The translations under genes were made by a program, and so were the position numbers. The notes under the pieces were generated by a model, which saw nothing but the letters and a program-made list of their open reading frames with translations, did no database searches and had not been told where the DNA came from. A stretch of DNA of 64,000 nucleotides from Alisma plantago-aquatica (taxonomy: Eukaryota; Streptophyta; Magnoliopsida; Alismatales; Alismataceae), in NCBI GenBank assembly GCA_963693085.1, contig OY856410.1, positions 567,024,406-567,088,405 on the forward strand. The letters run 5' to 3'. The first letter of the stretch is position 1. Each line of letters opens with the position of its first letter. Positions 24,691 through 36,458 of the stretch are shown here, in pieces.

Positions 24691-25906
24691 ATTCTTACAT
24701 GATCATCATCATTTAATATGATCCATACTAATTTGTTTTCTATTTATATTTTTTCTTCCTTTATGAATGGAACTGGAGTTTCTAGTTATATGTTCAAACC
24801 TTACACATAGTTATTGATTCCAACAAAGTTTTTGTTGTTCCACCCATTCCCTTAGATCTCAATATCATGGTGTATGTACATTCCCATTGTATTCTAGGTA
24901 TTCTCTTTCTAAAGTCACTCTTATTAGATTGCTAATAGGATTTGTTATATCCCAATAACACATCTAGCTATCCAAATCATGCCAAACCTATAGCCTGGAA
25001 ACCAAGAGCTAATTGGGATCAACCAACTCCTATTTGTATTAAACATATGAAAAGGATATTCACTTAGGGAAAATCATATAAGAATAACTTTAGGGCTACT
25101 TTATGCCAAGAAAATCAAAGATATGTGATGTAAATTATCAATGTACAAAATCTTAACTAAGCTGCATACTTATAAAAAGTGAACATATTGATTCACATAG
25201 ATGAGATCATTTATATTCATTTCATAACAAAATAACAATATACAACAAAATTGATATCATATTCTATTTTTATGACCTTTTCTTTTCTTACCTTCTAGTC
25301 TTATAACCCAAATATATCTAGGGCTTCTCTCTACCCTAACCTCCCTATGCATACTTGGCCAGGGTATACAAGGAAGTATAGATATAGCATCTTGATACTT
25401 GCCAACCTAAGTATTTCGATACCAGTTTAGGGTATCTAATGCTTAGACTTCCCAAAGGTATAATAACAAAACCTACTAATTACCACACCTATAATTATGA
25501 TTATCTATCCCTGAAGACACAACCTAAGCTCCAATACCAAGTTTTCAAGCCCCAATTCCATTATCTTTCTTAGACCACATGATTAGGGTCCAAGGTGATT
25601 AAGGTGGTTAACACAAAACATGTATCATATTTCCTTCTTTTTATTTATTTATCTTTACAACTTATGATAAGCAGATAAAATCCTTTCATATGAACATTTT
25701 TCTGATAATAAAGCCATAAGAAATTTTAATATTCATCACTTTCTAGTTCAACACATTCAAATACATGAAGCATATATTTACAATCATTTCACAAGAAAGG
25801 AAATTAGAATCTTTATTACTGGACATATACAACACTTTCTTTTTATTACTATAGGAATATAGTGGATAATGACTGAGACTATCTATTTCTACCTTAAAAC
25901 ACTACT
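24691..25906. other. Unclassified DNA with a possible minus-strand primer site
   Basis: I see no gene. The minus-strand string TTGGTATTGGAGC near 25528-25541 resembles the tRNA-iMet primer site TTGGTATCAGAGC and could mark the inner edge of a decayed minus-strand LTR lying to its right. I could not fix the LTR ends. Confidence 0.35.
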
Positions 25907-25922
25907 AACATCCTTATATGAT
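25907..25922 (+). repeat. SINE target site duplication, left
   Basis: AACATCCTTATATGAT is repeated exactly at 26190-26205. Confidence 0.92.
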
Positions 25923-26189
25923 GGGGGCAGTCAGTAGCTCAGTGATGCGGCTCGAAAATCCCCAATGAAGGGACCCAAGTTCGACTCTGGGTGCTAGACA
26001 TAGTGCAAAAATGGATGGCATTTTATTGGGACTGATGTGGTGTCCCCCCAATGACACTGATGGTCTCGAGGTTTACTCTTGGCTGGGTGGGGTCCAATGT
26101 GGCCAATCCCTGGAGGGGCTCTCAGGGTTTACTCTTGGTTGGGTGGGGTCCAATGTGGCTGATCCCTGGAGGGGTCCCTCATTATAAAA
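25923..26189 (+). mobile_element. tRNA-derived SINE with 16 bp target duplication
   Basis: A 267 bp body is flanked by a perfect 16 bp direct repeat. The head has an A-box-like TAGCTCAGTGATG (from 25935) and a B-box-like GTTCGACTC (25979-25987), about 40 bp apart, as in tRNA-derived SINEs. The body contains two copies of a 56 bp unit (26070-26125 and 26126-26181) starting GGTTTACTCTTGG. The 3' end is short and A-rich (ATTATAAAAA). The perfect duplication indicates a fairly recent insertion. SINEs are transcribed by RNA polymerase III and moved by LINE enzymes. Confidence 0.9.
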
Positions 26190-26205
26190 AACATCCTTAT
26201 ATGAT
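26190..26205 (+). repeat. SINE target site duplication, right
   Basis: It is identical to 25907-25922. Confidence 0.92.
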
Positions 26206-28189
26206 AGGATTCCTTTGAATATATATCCATCTCCATAATCAGTAGGTTTACCTAAAGATTTTCTAAATAGAGTGTGAGATACCATCTCAATGAATGGAAA
26301 CTCATCAAGTAGACAATATAATATGAATAATGTTCATTTATTTAATTGAAACACATAGAAGATAAGTAATCTATTAAATACTGAAGTGGATGAGAAGCAC
26401 TATCAAATACGTCAACCAACCAAAATAATTGGATTAAGTGAACATTAAATTATTAAACCTAACTGCTTCATATTTTAATCAATTTAAGAATGTCCTAGAC
26501 CCATGTGAGGTGTACCAAAACACGTGGAAGCATCATAACAAGCTACAATTTCAACTTATAATACTTAGAGTTGACCTAGGATTCTAAGTCTTTTAACTAG
26601 ATACCCGGTCCACAACAAGCCTCATCATGGTTGGCCTTGGTGCTATATTAGCTAGTTGGATAAAACTGAGATCTTCCTCTGAACCTGGATACTCAGGCGG
26701 AGAGTCATATCACTCTATCTAAAAATTCCTACATTAGTGGTTCCACAAAGGCCGACTCACTAAGTAGTAACTGAACTAGGTGGTATTGGAATCTTTTGTT
26801 ACTGTTAGGTAACTATTTGTAACTATATGAAAAACTTGGTTACCCTTGGGATCTCCTCTTATTGTTTGGTACCACTGGATGTCACTAGAATCTCTACTTA
26901 ATGTTAGATACCCTTGCTATAAGTTCAAGAGTCTGTACATACTAGGCTTAACCCATCATTACCCACCAACACACTGTGACTTCCTATTACATTGTATTTC
27001 ACACCTGAGTGTTTAGGGAAAAACCCAATTCACCGCTTCCTCCATATTACAATGTATTTGAAACTAATACAAATTATATGCACATACTCTAGAACTGAAA
27101 TTATTCATATTATATTATTTTTCTAGTTATTTGGATAATTCATTTATTTGGAATACAAATTAGAGCTTACTAATCTAAACACACTAAAACAATAAACATG
27201 AAAATACATATTCTTCACAATTTGGCTCAATTCTATAAAAATCATGGTAAAAGATAAATTTTCCAATCACATCTATCTAACCATAGCTTACTTGTCTCAA
27301 GTCTAGTCTTGGTATATCTAGAATTTTTTCTACAACTTGGATTTGAGCTAAATGTTCTACAATCCACCTTCAAACATCATAATGTTAGCTCTATAGCTCC
27401 AAAGAATGTCTAATTGAGAAATAAGATGAAGATGAGAGAAAAAAGTGAACTTCTGATAAGTCAAATAGTATAATTCGAGTAAGGGAAATAGAAAGAGAGA
27501 AGGAATCTATTGTTAAAACTAACTTAATAATTGATCTATGTCTAGGTCTTTTGTTTTTCTTGGTCTTTGTGTTCTTCCCCAAAGTCACCCTATAAATCAC
27601 CTTCTAGTTTGCTTTGCTGCAGTTTAGGGCCCTGGTTGTGTGGAAAATTGAAACAAAAGTTCAACAAAACAAATTTTGATATTTATATTAGAAGTTATGA
27701 TCTTTTTTGTGTTTGGCTGTACTAGGCAGAAACACAACTCATTTTTGCCAGTATGTGTGGCCCTTAGTCACATGGCCATCAATTTTCTTGGCCATCAGTC
27801 TGTGAGGCCAACACGTCATCAATCTCTATGGCCATCAGTGTAGTCATCAATCTCTGTGGCCATCAATCTGGTCATCGGTCTATCTGACTATATTGGTCTA
27901 AGTGGATTGATAAACTGATGACATTTTTGCATAAGATACTAAAAATATCGTAACTTTCTCATTTTAACACTAATTTCATCCATTACTTATAGGTTGGATT
28001 TGCAATCAAATTCTTTACAATTCTATAGCAAATCTTTGATAGATTATCTTAATGAAATATTTGTATCAATTATTTACTTAATGTCTTTAATGCTATTTCC
28101 ACATACATTTGTGGGATATATTCTACATCAACTAAATCTCATATCTAAACATATGAACAACAAGTATCTTTTACCTAAAATAAAACAAG
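26206..28189. other. Unclassified degenerate DNA
   Basis: No gene is visible. Around 26780-26935 a loose series of GGTAAC/GGTACC-starting segments 30-40 bp long resembles the repeat zones of the long LTRs elsewhere in the window. A short GGCCATCA-rich stretch lies at 27770-27890. This may be old LTR sequence. Confidence 0.4.
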
Positions 28190-28590
28190 TTCAAGATGAA
28201 ATAAATAATCAATCAACTATATAATGATGCAAGTTATTAATGAAGGTGAAACTAATACTACAATTGTCTTTAACCCTAAAATTACCTTCAAAACAAGAAA
28301 TGGGCTGTAACAATAGCATTGTGGTGTCTTTCACTCTTGATGAGTTCCCCAAGAGAAACAAAGGCTTTGAGGAGACCATCCTCATAAGTTAAACAAGATT
28401 AAGATGAAATAAAGCATAAATCAACTAGATAATGGTCCAATTATTTCTAGGGTTGTCTTTAATACTAAAAATACCAACAAAGAAAAACATGAGTTATAAA
28501 AATAGTAGTACAATTTGTTTTTCACTTGTAAAATTCCCAAGGAGTTCTAAGTTGATGAAGAGACCATCCCCAGTCACCCATTGAGAAGGT
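28190..28590. repeat. Diverged tandem duplication of about 205 bp
   Basis: Segments starting near 28194 and 28400 share AGATGAAATAAA, AATCAACTA.ATAATG, TTGTCTTTAA, a TTTCACT segment and GAGACCATCC in the same order. They are clearly diverged. Confidence 0.65.
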
Positions 28591-29070
28591 CTAGGTTTTT
28601 TTACGTCTAGCATGTCAAACTACTCTATAATCAAGCTTGATTTCTTTGGGACAATGGGAAAAAAGTCATGCAAAGGAAGATGAGTAATCTTAGCCACATC
28701 CTCTAGAGTGAGAGCAAGTACAACATACCCAAATAGAAAGTATGACTAAGAGGATCTTATAAAGGGATAATTGTTGAAACCAATTCCCTCATGATGGGAA
28801 CATAATAGGTGAAAATTCATAGTAAAGATCGCTAACTCAAACTTCATCATATTGAAGATATTTGTAATCCAATGCCATACCAAGAACAAATTTATTAGAG
28901 GCTATCTCACGAGAGAAACTTCATAAATTACCAGTTGCTTCATCTGCCAGAATATTAAGAATCAAGACATAATGAATAAATGAAGCAATTATGACACATT
29001 TATGTCTCTGAAGCATTCATGAAGCCGAACTCACTCCTCAAGACAAAAAGGATTCTCGATTCAAATAAAA
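28591..29070. other. Unclassified DNA left of element 2
   Basis: I see no gene. This stretch is continuous with 41854 onward once element 2 is removed. Confidence 0.5.
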
Positions 29071-29075
29071 TGTAA
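29071..29075 (+). repeat. Target site duplication TGTAA, left (element 2)
   Basis: TGTAA directly precedes the LTR start TGATGCGATG and is repeated at 41849-41853. Confidence 0.92.
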
Positions 29076-29308
29076 TGATGCGATGATTTTGAGTCGCATT
29101 TATAGACCTATTTGATATGTGTTTTATGCTTCTATTAGTCATTTTTATGGTTAATGTTGCATAATTCATCCACTTTGGTCTTTGCTACTATTTTATGTCA
29201 AATCCCCTTTATTTCATCGTTATGAGCATTAATTGTCAAAATATTATTATTTGTGTGAATTTATGTGGTTTCGTGTTTGAATTTCAGGGAAAACAAGTAT
29301 CTGCTTCC

Positions 29309-29648
29309 GTCGATACCATCGATGGAAGTCGATACCATCGACCGGACCACAGGTTGCCAGCCGCGAGTATCAGGAAAGAGTCGATACTATTGACAGGAAT
29401 GTCGATGGTATCGAGCTACCATCAGGTTGCTGGCGAGGAAGCAGTCGATAGTATCGACCCCAAGTCGATACCATCGACGCACAGAGGCTACGGCGACGCA
29501 AAATGACAAAACCGTCGCTACAGGTTCGTCGATACCATCGACCCGCGTTGATGGTATCGAGATTACATCAGGCACTCAGACAAAAGGAAAGAAGGGTTGC
29601 CGCTACCATACTGAGTCGATACCATCGACTCGCGTCGATGGTATCGAC
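29309..29648 (+). repeat. GTCGATACCATCGAC dyad array in left LTR of element 2
   Basis: Ten units start at 29309, 29328, 29380, 29401, 29444, 29464, 29528, 29547, 29614 and 29634. The unit is a 15 bp dyad: arms GTCGAT and ATCGAC around ACC, or GGT in the opposite orientation. Pairs sit 19-20 bp apart, twice as inverted pairs (29528/29547 and 29614/29634). The array lies in probable U3, some 750 bp upstream of the TATA-like box. Confidence 0.95.
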
Positions 29649-30404
29649 ACCATAAGATATGCATTTTCTTTGGAATGATCTTAATCAGACGGCCGTGGTT
29701 AATTAGCGACCTAATGAGGGAGATATACCTAATGACGGCTGCTCGGACGGAGAGGAGAGCTCATTAGCCATTTCACGAGTATTGAGGAGCAGTAGAGAGG
29801 AGAACGGAGGCCAGAAGCTCATACTAGTTGATCTGGACACCGAAGAAGACAGATTCTACCACAGGAAGGCGGGAGAGCACGTGTTCTACGCGGAGGATCA
29901 ACCGGTTCTTCTCCGTTCACGGGTTTCACCTCTCATTTCATGTTTTTCATATGATTTCCCCTATATCTACCATGTACTTGCTTGAGATGAACATGCGGGG
30001 CTAATTCCCTTTGTCTTTAGGACCGGGAGTAGCCCGAGAATTCATTGTATGACAATTTTATAATAGTAATTCATATTTTATCTCTTAAATCCGTGGTATA
30101 ATTTCATTTTCTCAATATATTGTTATGCTTGATCACCATAATAATAACCTAATGCCCTTAATCACTTTGAAAGAAGGATTAACGGCTATAAAGAGACAGA
30201 ATTCACATTAATCGACAAATCCCTTGAACAAGGTGGTGTAAAATTAATGGTGGATACTGAGAGATCGTTCATAATGCACCTAGTTTAGGGTATAGGTTAC
30301 TACGACGGTGGAACCGACCTAGACTTAGGTAGTGAATTGCACCATGACAGTGGGCAATTCTGTTTTCAGGCCACTACCCGGATGGAGAGATAAAATTGAG
30401 GCAT

Positions 30405-30413
30405 TATATAAAA
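30405..30413 (+). promoter_or_regulatory. TATA-like box in left LTR of element 2
   Basis: TATATAAAA, conserved in the right LTR (41564-41572), lies about 280 bp before the LTR end. It is the best TATA match in this LTR and the probable promoter. Confidence 0.55.
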
Positions 30414-30607
30414 TCTAATACAATGAAAACCCACGGTGAAACCGCAATCCTAAAGATACCCTTTTGAATTGATTAAATCAACATTTAATCGATCGTTTGT
30501 TTTGTTTTGTTTTAATTTTATTTTAATTTCAACAACAACTCTCAACTTGTTAATTGGCTTAGCTGATCGCAAGTAGTTAGTAGGAGTCCCCGATGATTGC
30601 ACGTATC

Positions 30608-30624
30608 CCTGAGTTCGACTCAGG
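30608..30624 (+). other. Perfect 7 bp-arm hairpin near LTR 3' end
   Basis: CCTGAGT-TCG-ACTCAGG is a perfect inverted repeat here. The right-LTR copy (around 41767-41783) has one arm changed. It could be an RNA structure in R/U5. Confidence 0.5.
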
Positions 30625-30695
30625 CCTCACAAAGGCATGTACTACTCAACACGTTCTCTTGCATTTCAGCGCACAGTAAAATTGCATCAAGTTTT

Positions 30696-30714
30696 TGGCG
30701 CCATTGCCGGGGAT
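30696..30714 (+). other. Primer binding site, tRNA-Asp type (element 2)
   Basis: TGGCGCCATTGCCGGGGAT matches the complement of the tRNA-Asp 3' end with one mismatch (A for G in the centre). It lies 6 bp after the LTR. Confidence 0.92.
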
Positions 30715-30869
30715 ACGACAATTTATTGGCACTTCGAGTGCTGTGAGTGGCCACTCTAGGCCACCTTTTTTTTATTATCATTCCAAAAAAATTCATAATC
30801 TATTTTCTAAATATTTGCAGTTGTCAAGCACTGTATTAAATTTAATCTTTCTATTTTCAGGTACTGTGC

Positions 30870-31900
30870 ATGGTGCAGACGCGTAGTACTGACTACGCAG
30901 GTCGTGCACCAGAGGTTCCGCTACCGGGACCAGAAGATGAGGAAAACCACAATCAAGACCATTTAGAAGAAGCAGAGTCAGAACCTAAATAAGAAGAGAT
31001 GGACGAGCCACAAACAATATGGGAGAAGATCAAGGCTTCTTCCGCATCCACGTCAAAAGGGCCTATAAAGAAGCAAGCAATCAACATACCTACCTATAAG
31101 ATTGATCCGACTTTGATAAATCTAGTGAAGTCCAATGCTTTTCATGGTCTCAAGAATGAGGACCCCGTCGCACAGATAAGTCAGTTTGTTGAGAACTGTG
31201 ACATGGTTAAAATCGACAGGTTTCCACAGGATGCACTTTATCTTAAGCTTTTCCCGAGTTCATTGGCAGGAGCCGCGCGAGAATGGCTACACAATTTAGA
31301 TGATGAGTTTGTGGAGTCCTGGGACCATATGGTGGAGGTTTTCTTTGAGAGGTTCTTTCCTCCTGAGAAGACCAATGACATGATCAGGAAGATCCATAAC
31401 TTTACCCAATAGGCAGGTGAGACATATTCTGAGACCTGGGAGAGGTTTCAGGTCATGCTGAGACGGTGCCCGCATCACGGGCTGGATAAAGAAACACAGG
31501 TAAAGATCTTCTATTTTGCTCTCTCCGAGCACGATAGGAGCAACCTTGATTCAACTGCGTCAGGATTCTTTTTGAACAACACGGAGACCAGGTGTTGGGA
31601 GATATTAAAGAACATGAATAGCAAACAATCATGGGGCGAAAGAGGCGCCGTGGAGCAGGTCAGAGCAGTAGGAGAATCTAAGGCAATAAAAGAACAGAAT
31701 GAGAAGATGGATCTTCTCGCAAAGAAATTGCTTGTAAAGGAGGATACTGAGTCCGAGGACGAGGCTCAAGTGAAATTTATGAGGCAGCAGCCAGGTTACA
31801 GGAACAACGAATACGCATGGAGAAAAGACAAGAAGTTCTCGTGGAAGGATCCAAACAATTTTCTGCAGGATCCGGATGCCAAACCCCAGCCAGTATGCAG
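30870..31900 (+). pseudogene. gag: gag of element 2
   Basis: The start ATG at 30870 opens MVQTRSTDYAGRAP, and the frame continues through the gag domain: NAFHGLKNEDPVAQISQF, LKLFPSSLAGAAREWL, VEVFFERFFPPEKTND, ETWERFQVMLRRCPHHGL and FYFALSEHDRSNLDS. A TAA at 30990 and a TAG at 31410 interrupt the frame. The protein continues cleanly after each, so these are single changes. Near 31890-31900 the reading shifts by +1 to the frame of pol, which continues as YAEDKSTELLNQ. Athila elements usually make one long Gag-Pol, so this shift is more likely a single-base indel than a programmed frameshift. Gag forms the particle for reverse transcription. Confidence 0.9.
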
Positions 31901-34900
31901 AGGATAAGAGCACAGAGCTTCTCAATCAGGTGGTAAAGCAAAATCAAGAACTCATGACTACATTCGGCCAGCAAATTAAACAACAAGGGGAGTTTATGAA
32001 TCAGTTTGGGCAAACACTGTAGAGCCATGGGGCGCAAATGAGGACCATTGAGACATCTATGGCACATATGGTGGCAGAGATAGCCAATTTGAAGAAACCG
32101 GCACATCCAGGTTTTCCGAGAAACACTAATGTTCTAGGGGGGAACCAGCAAGAAGTAGAAGGTGAAGCCAATGAGGAGCAGCCCGCACAGGTCACAGATC
32201 CTGTTAATGACACAGTTGGGGATTCTACTGAAGACCCGATTGCAGAGGAGGAAGGACCTCAGAAAAAGACACCCTATGTGCCACCTCATCAAAGGGCACA
32301 AGCGGTCCCGGTCCTGTATCCAAACAGTGCTAAGGTAAGGAAGGTAGATGCACAATTTAAGAAGTTCTTAGACAGTTTCAGGAAGCTTTCAGTCAATATT
32401 CCTCTATTGGAAGCCATTGAGCAAATCCTATCATACGGGAAATTTCTAAAGGACATCATTACCAAGAAGAGGAAAATTCCGGATACAGAGGTTGTCGTGC
32501 TCAAAGAGCAAGTGAGTGCCTTCATCATGGGCACTTTGCTGCCAAAGAGGCAAGATCCAGGTTGTTTTAACATTTATTGTTATATTGGAAAAGTCAAATT
32601 TGGTGAAGCATTATGTGACTCAGGGGCAAGCATCAACTTGATGCCCCTTTCTACATTCAAAAAGTTGGGATTGAAGGAGTCACGACCAAGCAACATGACT
32701 ATTCAATTGGCAGACAATTTAGTGGTAAAGCCATATGGAATCTGTGAATATGTGTTAGTGAAAGTGGACAGATTTGTTTTTCCAGCAGATTTTGTAGTCA
32801 TGGAGATGCAGGATGAACATGGCAACGAGCTATTACTTGGACGTCCTTTCCAAGCTACAGCCGACATGATTTTAGAGATGGGGAGAGTTCGTTTGACCTT
32901 GGGTATAGCCGATGACCGATTTGAGATGGTCATGCCCTCTAGTACTGTGTCGTCTAAAGCAAAGGAACAATGCCGTGTGGTAAAACATCTGGATAATAAT
33001 ATTTCACTCTGTCTTGGGAAGCCATTTCTGGACATGGCTCATGTAATGAGTAAAGTGGATAATAGAACTTTGGCTGTGGACATCATGGAACAGACCAAGG
33101 TAGTATCTCTGTGTAAAGATGTAGGGTTCCCTAATGATGAGGATGAGGACATTCCGCCTTCTACGGAAGATGATGTTATTGCAATTTCTGTTTTTGATGC
33201 ATATCCTGAATTACCATTGGAGGCTTGCTTGGTAAATATTACACATGATTGGATGCGGAGCACATCACTCAAGGAGTGCGCCAAAATGCTTCATACGCTT
33301 CCATGCTTCTATGCGAGGCATTATGAAGATTTAGGTGAACTTCCCCCGCCGCTTCAATCATCTTTGATCAGCCCACCAGAGTTAGAATTAAAGCCGCTGC
33401 CACCGCATCTCAAATATGTTTTTCTAGCTGAGGAAGACAAGTTACCTGTGATCATTTCTGCTTAGTTGAGTGCGGATGAGGAGGAACAATTGTTGATAGT
33501 GCTGAAGAACCACCAGGGAGCTTTTGGGTGGTCCGTTGCAGATATCAAGGGGATTTCCCCTACATTGTGTCAGCATAAGATTCGACTCGAGGAGGGAGCC
33601 AAGCCCGTGATCCAACCTCAACAACGTCTCAATCCAAGCATGATGGAGGTTGTGAAGAAGGAGGTGATTAAACTTCTTGCTGCAGGTATCATTTACGTAA
33701 TATCAGACTCGACATGGGAGAGTCCCACACAGGTAGTCCCTAAAAAGGGGGGAATCACTGTCACCCAAAATATTTTAAATGAACCTGTCACCACCCGATT
33801 GGTAACCAGGTGGCGAGTTTGTATCGATTACCGCCGTCTGAATGCCTCTACGCTAAAGGATCACTTTCCTTTACCTTTTATCGATCAAATTCTAGAGCGT
33901 CTTGCCGGCCGATCGCACTTTTGTTTTCTTGACGGGTACTCGAGGTACAACCAGATTTCAATTGATCCTTTAGACCAAGAAAAATCTACTTTCACTTGTC
34001 CCTATGGGACTTTCACGTATCGTCGAATGCCTTTTGGTTTATGCAATGCACCTGCGACTTTTCAGCGTTGTATGCTCGCTATCTTTTCTGACATGGTAGA
34101 ACGCTGTCTTGAGGTATTTATGGATGACTTTTCGGTGTATGGTGCATCGTTTTACGAATGCCTCTATAATCTGGACAAAGTTTTACAGTGCTGCGAGGAC
34201 ACACATTTGGTCCTCAACTGGGAAAAATGTCACATGATGGTGACCGAGGGGATAGTGCTAGGACACAAGGTGTCTAGCAAAGGTTTAGAGGTGGATCCGG
34301 TAAAAATTGAAGTTATTTCCAAGTTACCCCCACCAAATTCTGTTAAATGGGTAAGGAGTTTCTTGGGACATGTCGGATTTTATCGTCAGTTTAAAAAAGA
34401 TTTTTCAAAAATCGCAAAACCTCTATCTGAACTGCTTGAGAAAGACGTTGTATTTGATTTCAATGACAAATGTCTACATGCGTTCGACGTGTTGAAGGAG
34501 AAACTGATTTCTGCGCCGGTTGTTCAAACGCCGGATTGGACTAAACCGTTCGAACTCATGTGTGACGCTTCTGATTTTGCGGTAGGAGTCGTGTTAGGGT
34601 AGCGGGTGGACAATAAACCCGCCGTGATTTTCTACGCTTCAAAGACTTTGAATGACGCCCAATTAAATTATACAACTACTGAAAAAGAATTACTCGCCGT
34701 TGTTTTCACTTTTGAAAAATTTCGGCAATATTTAGTTGGATCTAAAATAGTCGTATGGACTGATCATGCCACAATTAAATATTTAATGGAGAAAAAAGAC
34801 GCAAAGCCTAGATTAATTAGGTGGATTTTGCTCTTACGAGAATTTGACATCGAAATCAAGGATAAAGTTGGGATTGAAAATGTTGTGGCGGATCATCTGT

Positions 34901-36282
34901 CTAGGTTAGAGAGGGTGGATGAAAAAGATTTACATATACCCATAACTGAGACATTTCCGGATGAACAAATTTTGAAAGTTAATTCTAAAGACCCTTGGTT
35001 CGCTGAGATTGTGAATTATTTGGCTTGTGGGATCATCCCAGAAGTTTGGTCATATCAAGAGAAGAAAAGATTTTTCCATTCTTTACGATATTATTTTTGG
35101 GATGACCCGATTCTTCTTAAGCAATGCAGGGATGGTATCCTACGTGGGTGTGTGCCTGAGGTGGAGTACGAGAGCGTTCTCCGTCATTGCCACGCACTAC
35201 CTACGGGAGGACACCATGCGAGCTCTCGTACGGCAGCTAAAGTTCTGGAGAGTGGCCTTTATTGGCCAACCTTATTCCGAGATGCCTACGAGTTTGTAAG
35301 GCAATGTGATTCCTGCCAACGAGCATGTAATATTTCAAAGAGACAAGAGATGCCCCTAAATGTGTTCCAAGAAGTGGAGGTATTTGATCTGTGGGGCATA
35401 GATTTCATGGGACCCTTTGTGTCCTCAAATTCAAATTTATATATTCTTTTAGCAGTTGATTACACGTCGAAGTGGGTAGAAGAAATACCCACAAGGACTA
35501 ACGATTCCACTGTAGTGTGCAGGTTCGTGAAAGAAAACATTTTCTGTAGGTTTGGGAAACCCCAAATGATCATCAGTGATGGGGGTACGCATTTTAGGAA
35601 TCAGAAGTTCTCAGCATTGTTGAAGAAATATGGGGTCAAAAACAACATAGGTACCCCATATCACCCGCAGACTCAAGGACAGGTGGAGGTTTCCAATCAC
35701 GAAATTAAGAAGATTTTGGAGCGTACGGTGGCATCCACGAGGAAGAATTGGAGTGCCCTACTACCGGATGCATTGTGGGCATACAGGACGGCTTACAAAA
35801 CACATATAGGCACCACGCCTTTTAGGTTAGCATATGGTCGGGCTTGTCACTTACCAGTAGAGTTAGAGCACAAAGCACATTGGGTGCTTAGAAGGCTCAA
35901 CTTGAGTTATGATGGAGCGGGGAGGAAGAGATTGCTTGAATTGAATGAGTTGGATGAGCTGCGGATGACGACATATGAGAACTCGCGGATATACAAGGAG
36001 TGCACCAAGTTAATCCATGATCGCCACATCCAGTTACACACGTTCAAGAAAGGAGATAGTGTATTGCTGTTCAATTCACGACTGAAGTTGCATCCCGGGA
36101 AGCTCAAATCCCGGTGGAGTGGGCCGTTCGTGGTAGAAGAGGTCAAACCACACGACGCAATCTTGGTGCGTGATGGTGAGACCACGTGTTTGCTCAATGG
36201 ACAAAGATTGAAGCTCTACTTTGGTGAAAATTACAAGAGGAAGGTGAATGAGGTCAAACTCATTTCACTTTCGGATGCATGA
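31901..36282 (+). pseudogene. pol: pol (protease, reverse transcriptase, RNase H, integrase) of element 2
   Basis: One frame, broken by TAG at 32020, 33463 and 34600, runs to the TGA at 36280. A linker with a heptad-like QNQELMTTFGQQ region leads to protease with catalytic DSGAS (Asp at 32617) and LLLGRPF near 32838. Reverse transcriptase has VVPKKGG, FLDGY, MPFGLCNAPATFQRC and catalytic FMDD (34117-34128). RNase H has CDASD near 34564, TTEKELLA and WTDH; the 34600 TAG falls where element 1 has Gln in GQRV. Integrase has a His/Cys zinc-binding region (HCHALP...CDSC), then [16 protein letters not shown] and [10 protein letters not shown], so the D-D-E residues are present, and a C-terminal KSRWSGPF segment. 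All active sites look functional; only the stops and the upstream frameshift inactivate it. Confidence 0.93.
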
Positions 36283-36458
36283 GGTGCCCAAAAGTCGTCT
36301 AGCCTAAGATGTTAAATAAGGGCACTTGTTGGGAGGCAACCCAACCATTGGTACCTTAGTTTAGTTCATGTACGTTCGTAGGTTGATTTGTTTTGGTTTA
36401 ATTTTTAGTGTAAAAAAGATACCGTGATCAGTTTGTTCTTTGTGCAGGCTGAGGCAGA
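36283..36458 (+). other. Spacer after pol of element 2
   Basis: This is non-coding. It contains the conserved GGGAGGCAAC hairpin at 36329-36344 and leads into the dyad array. Confidence 0.7.
36329..36344 (+). other. Conserved TTGGGAGGCAACCCAA hairpin after integrase
   Basis: This perfect 5 bp-arm inverted repeat (TTGGG/CCCAA) has an AGGCAA loop, 47 bp after the pol stop. The same AGGCAA-centred segment, preceded by a GCACT-like string, follows pol in element 1 (5146-5160). It could be an RNA signal for expressing the downstream ORF. Confidence 0.65.

Larger units (their letters stand above)
29076..30689 (+). repeat. Left (5') LTR of element 2
   Basis: It runs TGATGCGATG to TTGCATCA, followed 6 bp later by the primer site. 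It holds ten dyad motifs (29309-29648), a TATA-like box (30405-30413) and a CCTGAGT...ACTCAGG hairpin (30608-30624). Confidence 0.96.

Noticed and set aside
29309..29648. CRISPR-like array
   Set aside because: Units are short dyads at irregular spacing in both orientations, within a plant retrotransposon LTR.
29387..29678. Open frames across the dyad array on both strands
   Set aside because: They arise from the repeated motif lacking stops and have no homology; they are shadows of the array.
30590..30640. GTTCGACTC string in the element 2 LTR resembling a tRNA B box
   Set aside because: It lies inside a perfect hairpin in the LTR with no A box; LTR structure explains it.
31880..31910. Programmed +1 frameshift between gag and pol of element 2
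   Set aside because: Athila elements generally use one Gag-Pol frame and no slippery site is evident; a single-base indel in a decayed copy is simpler.
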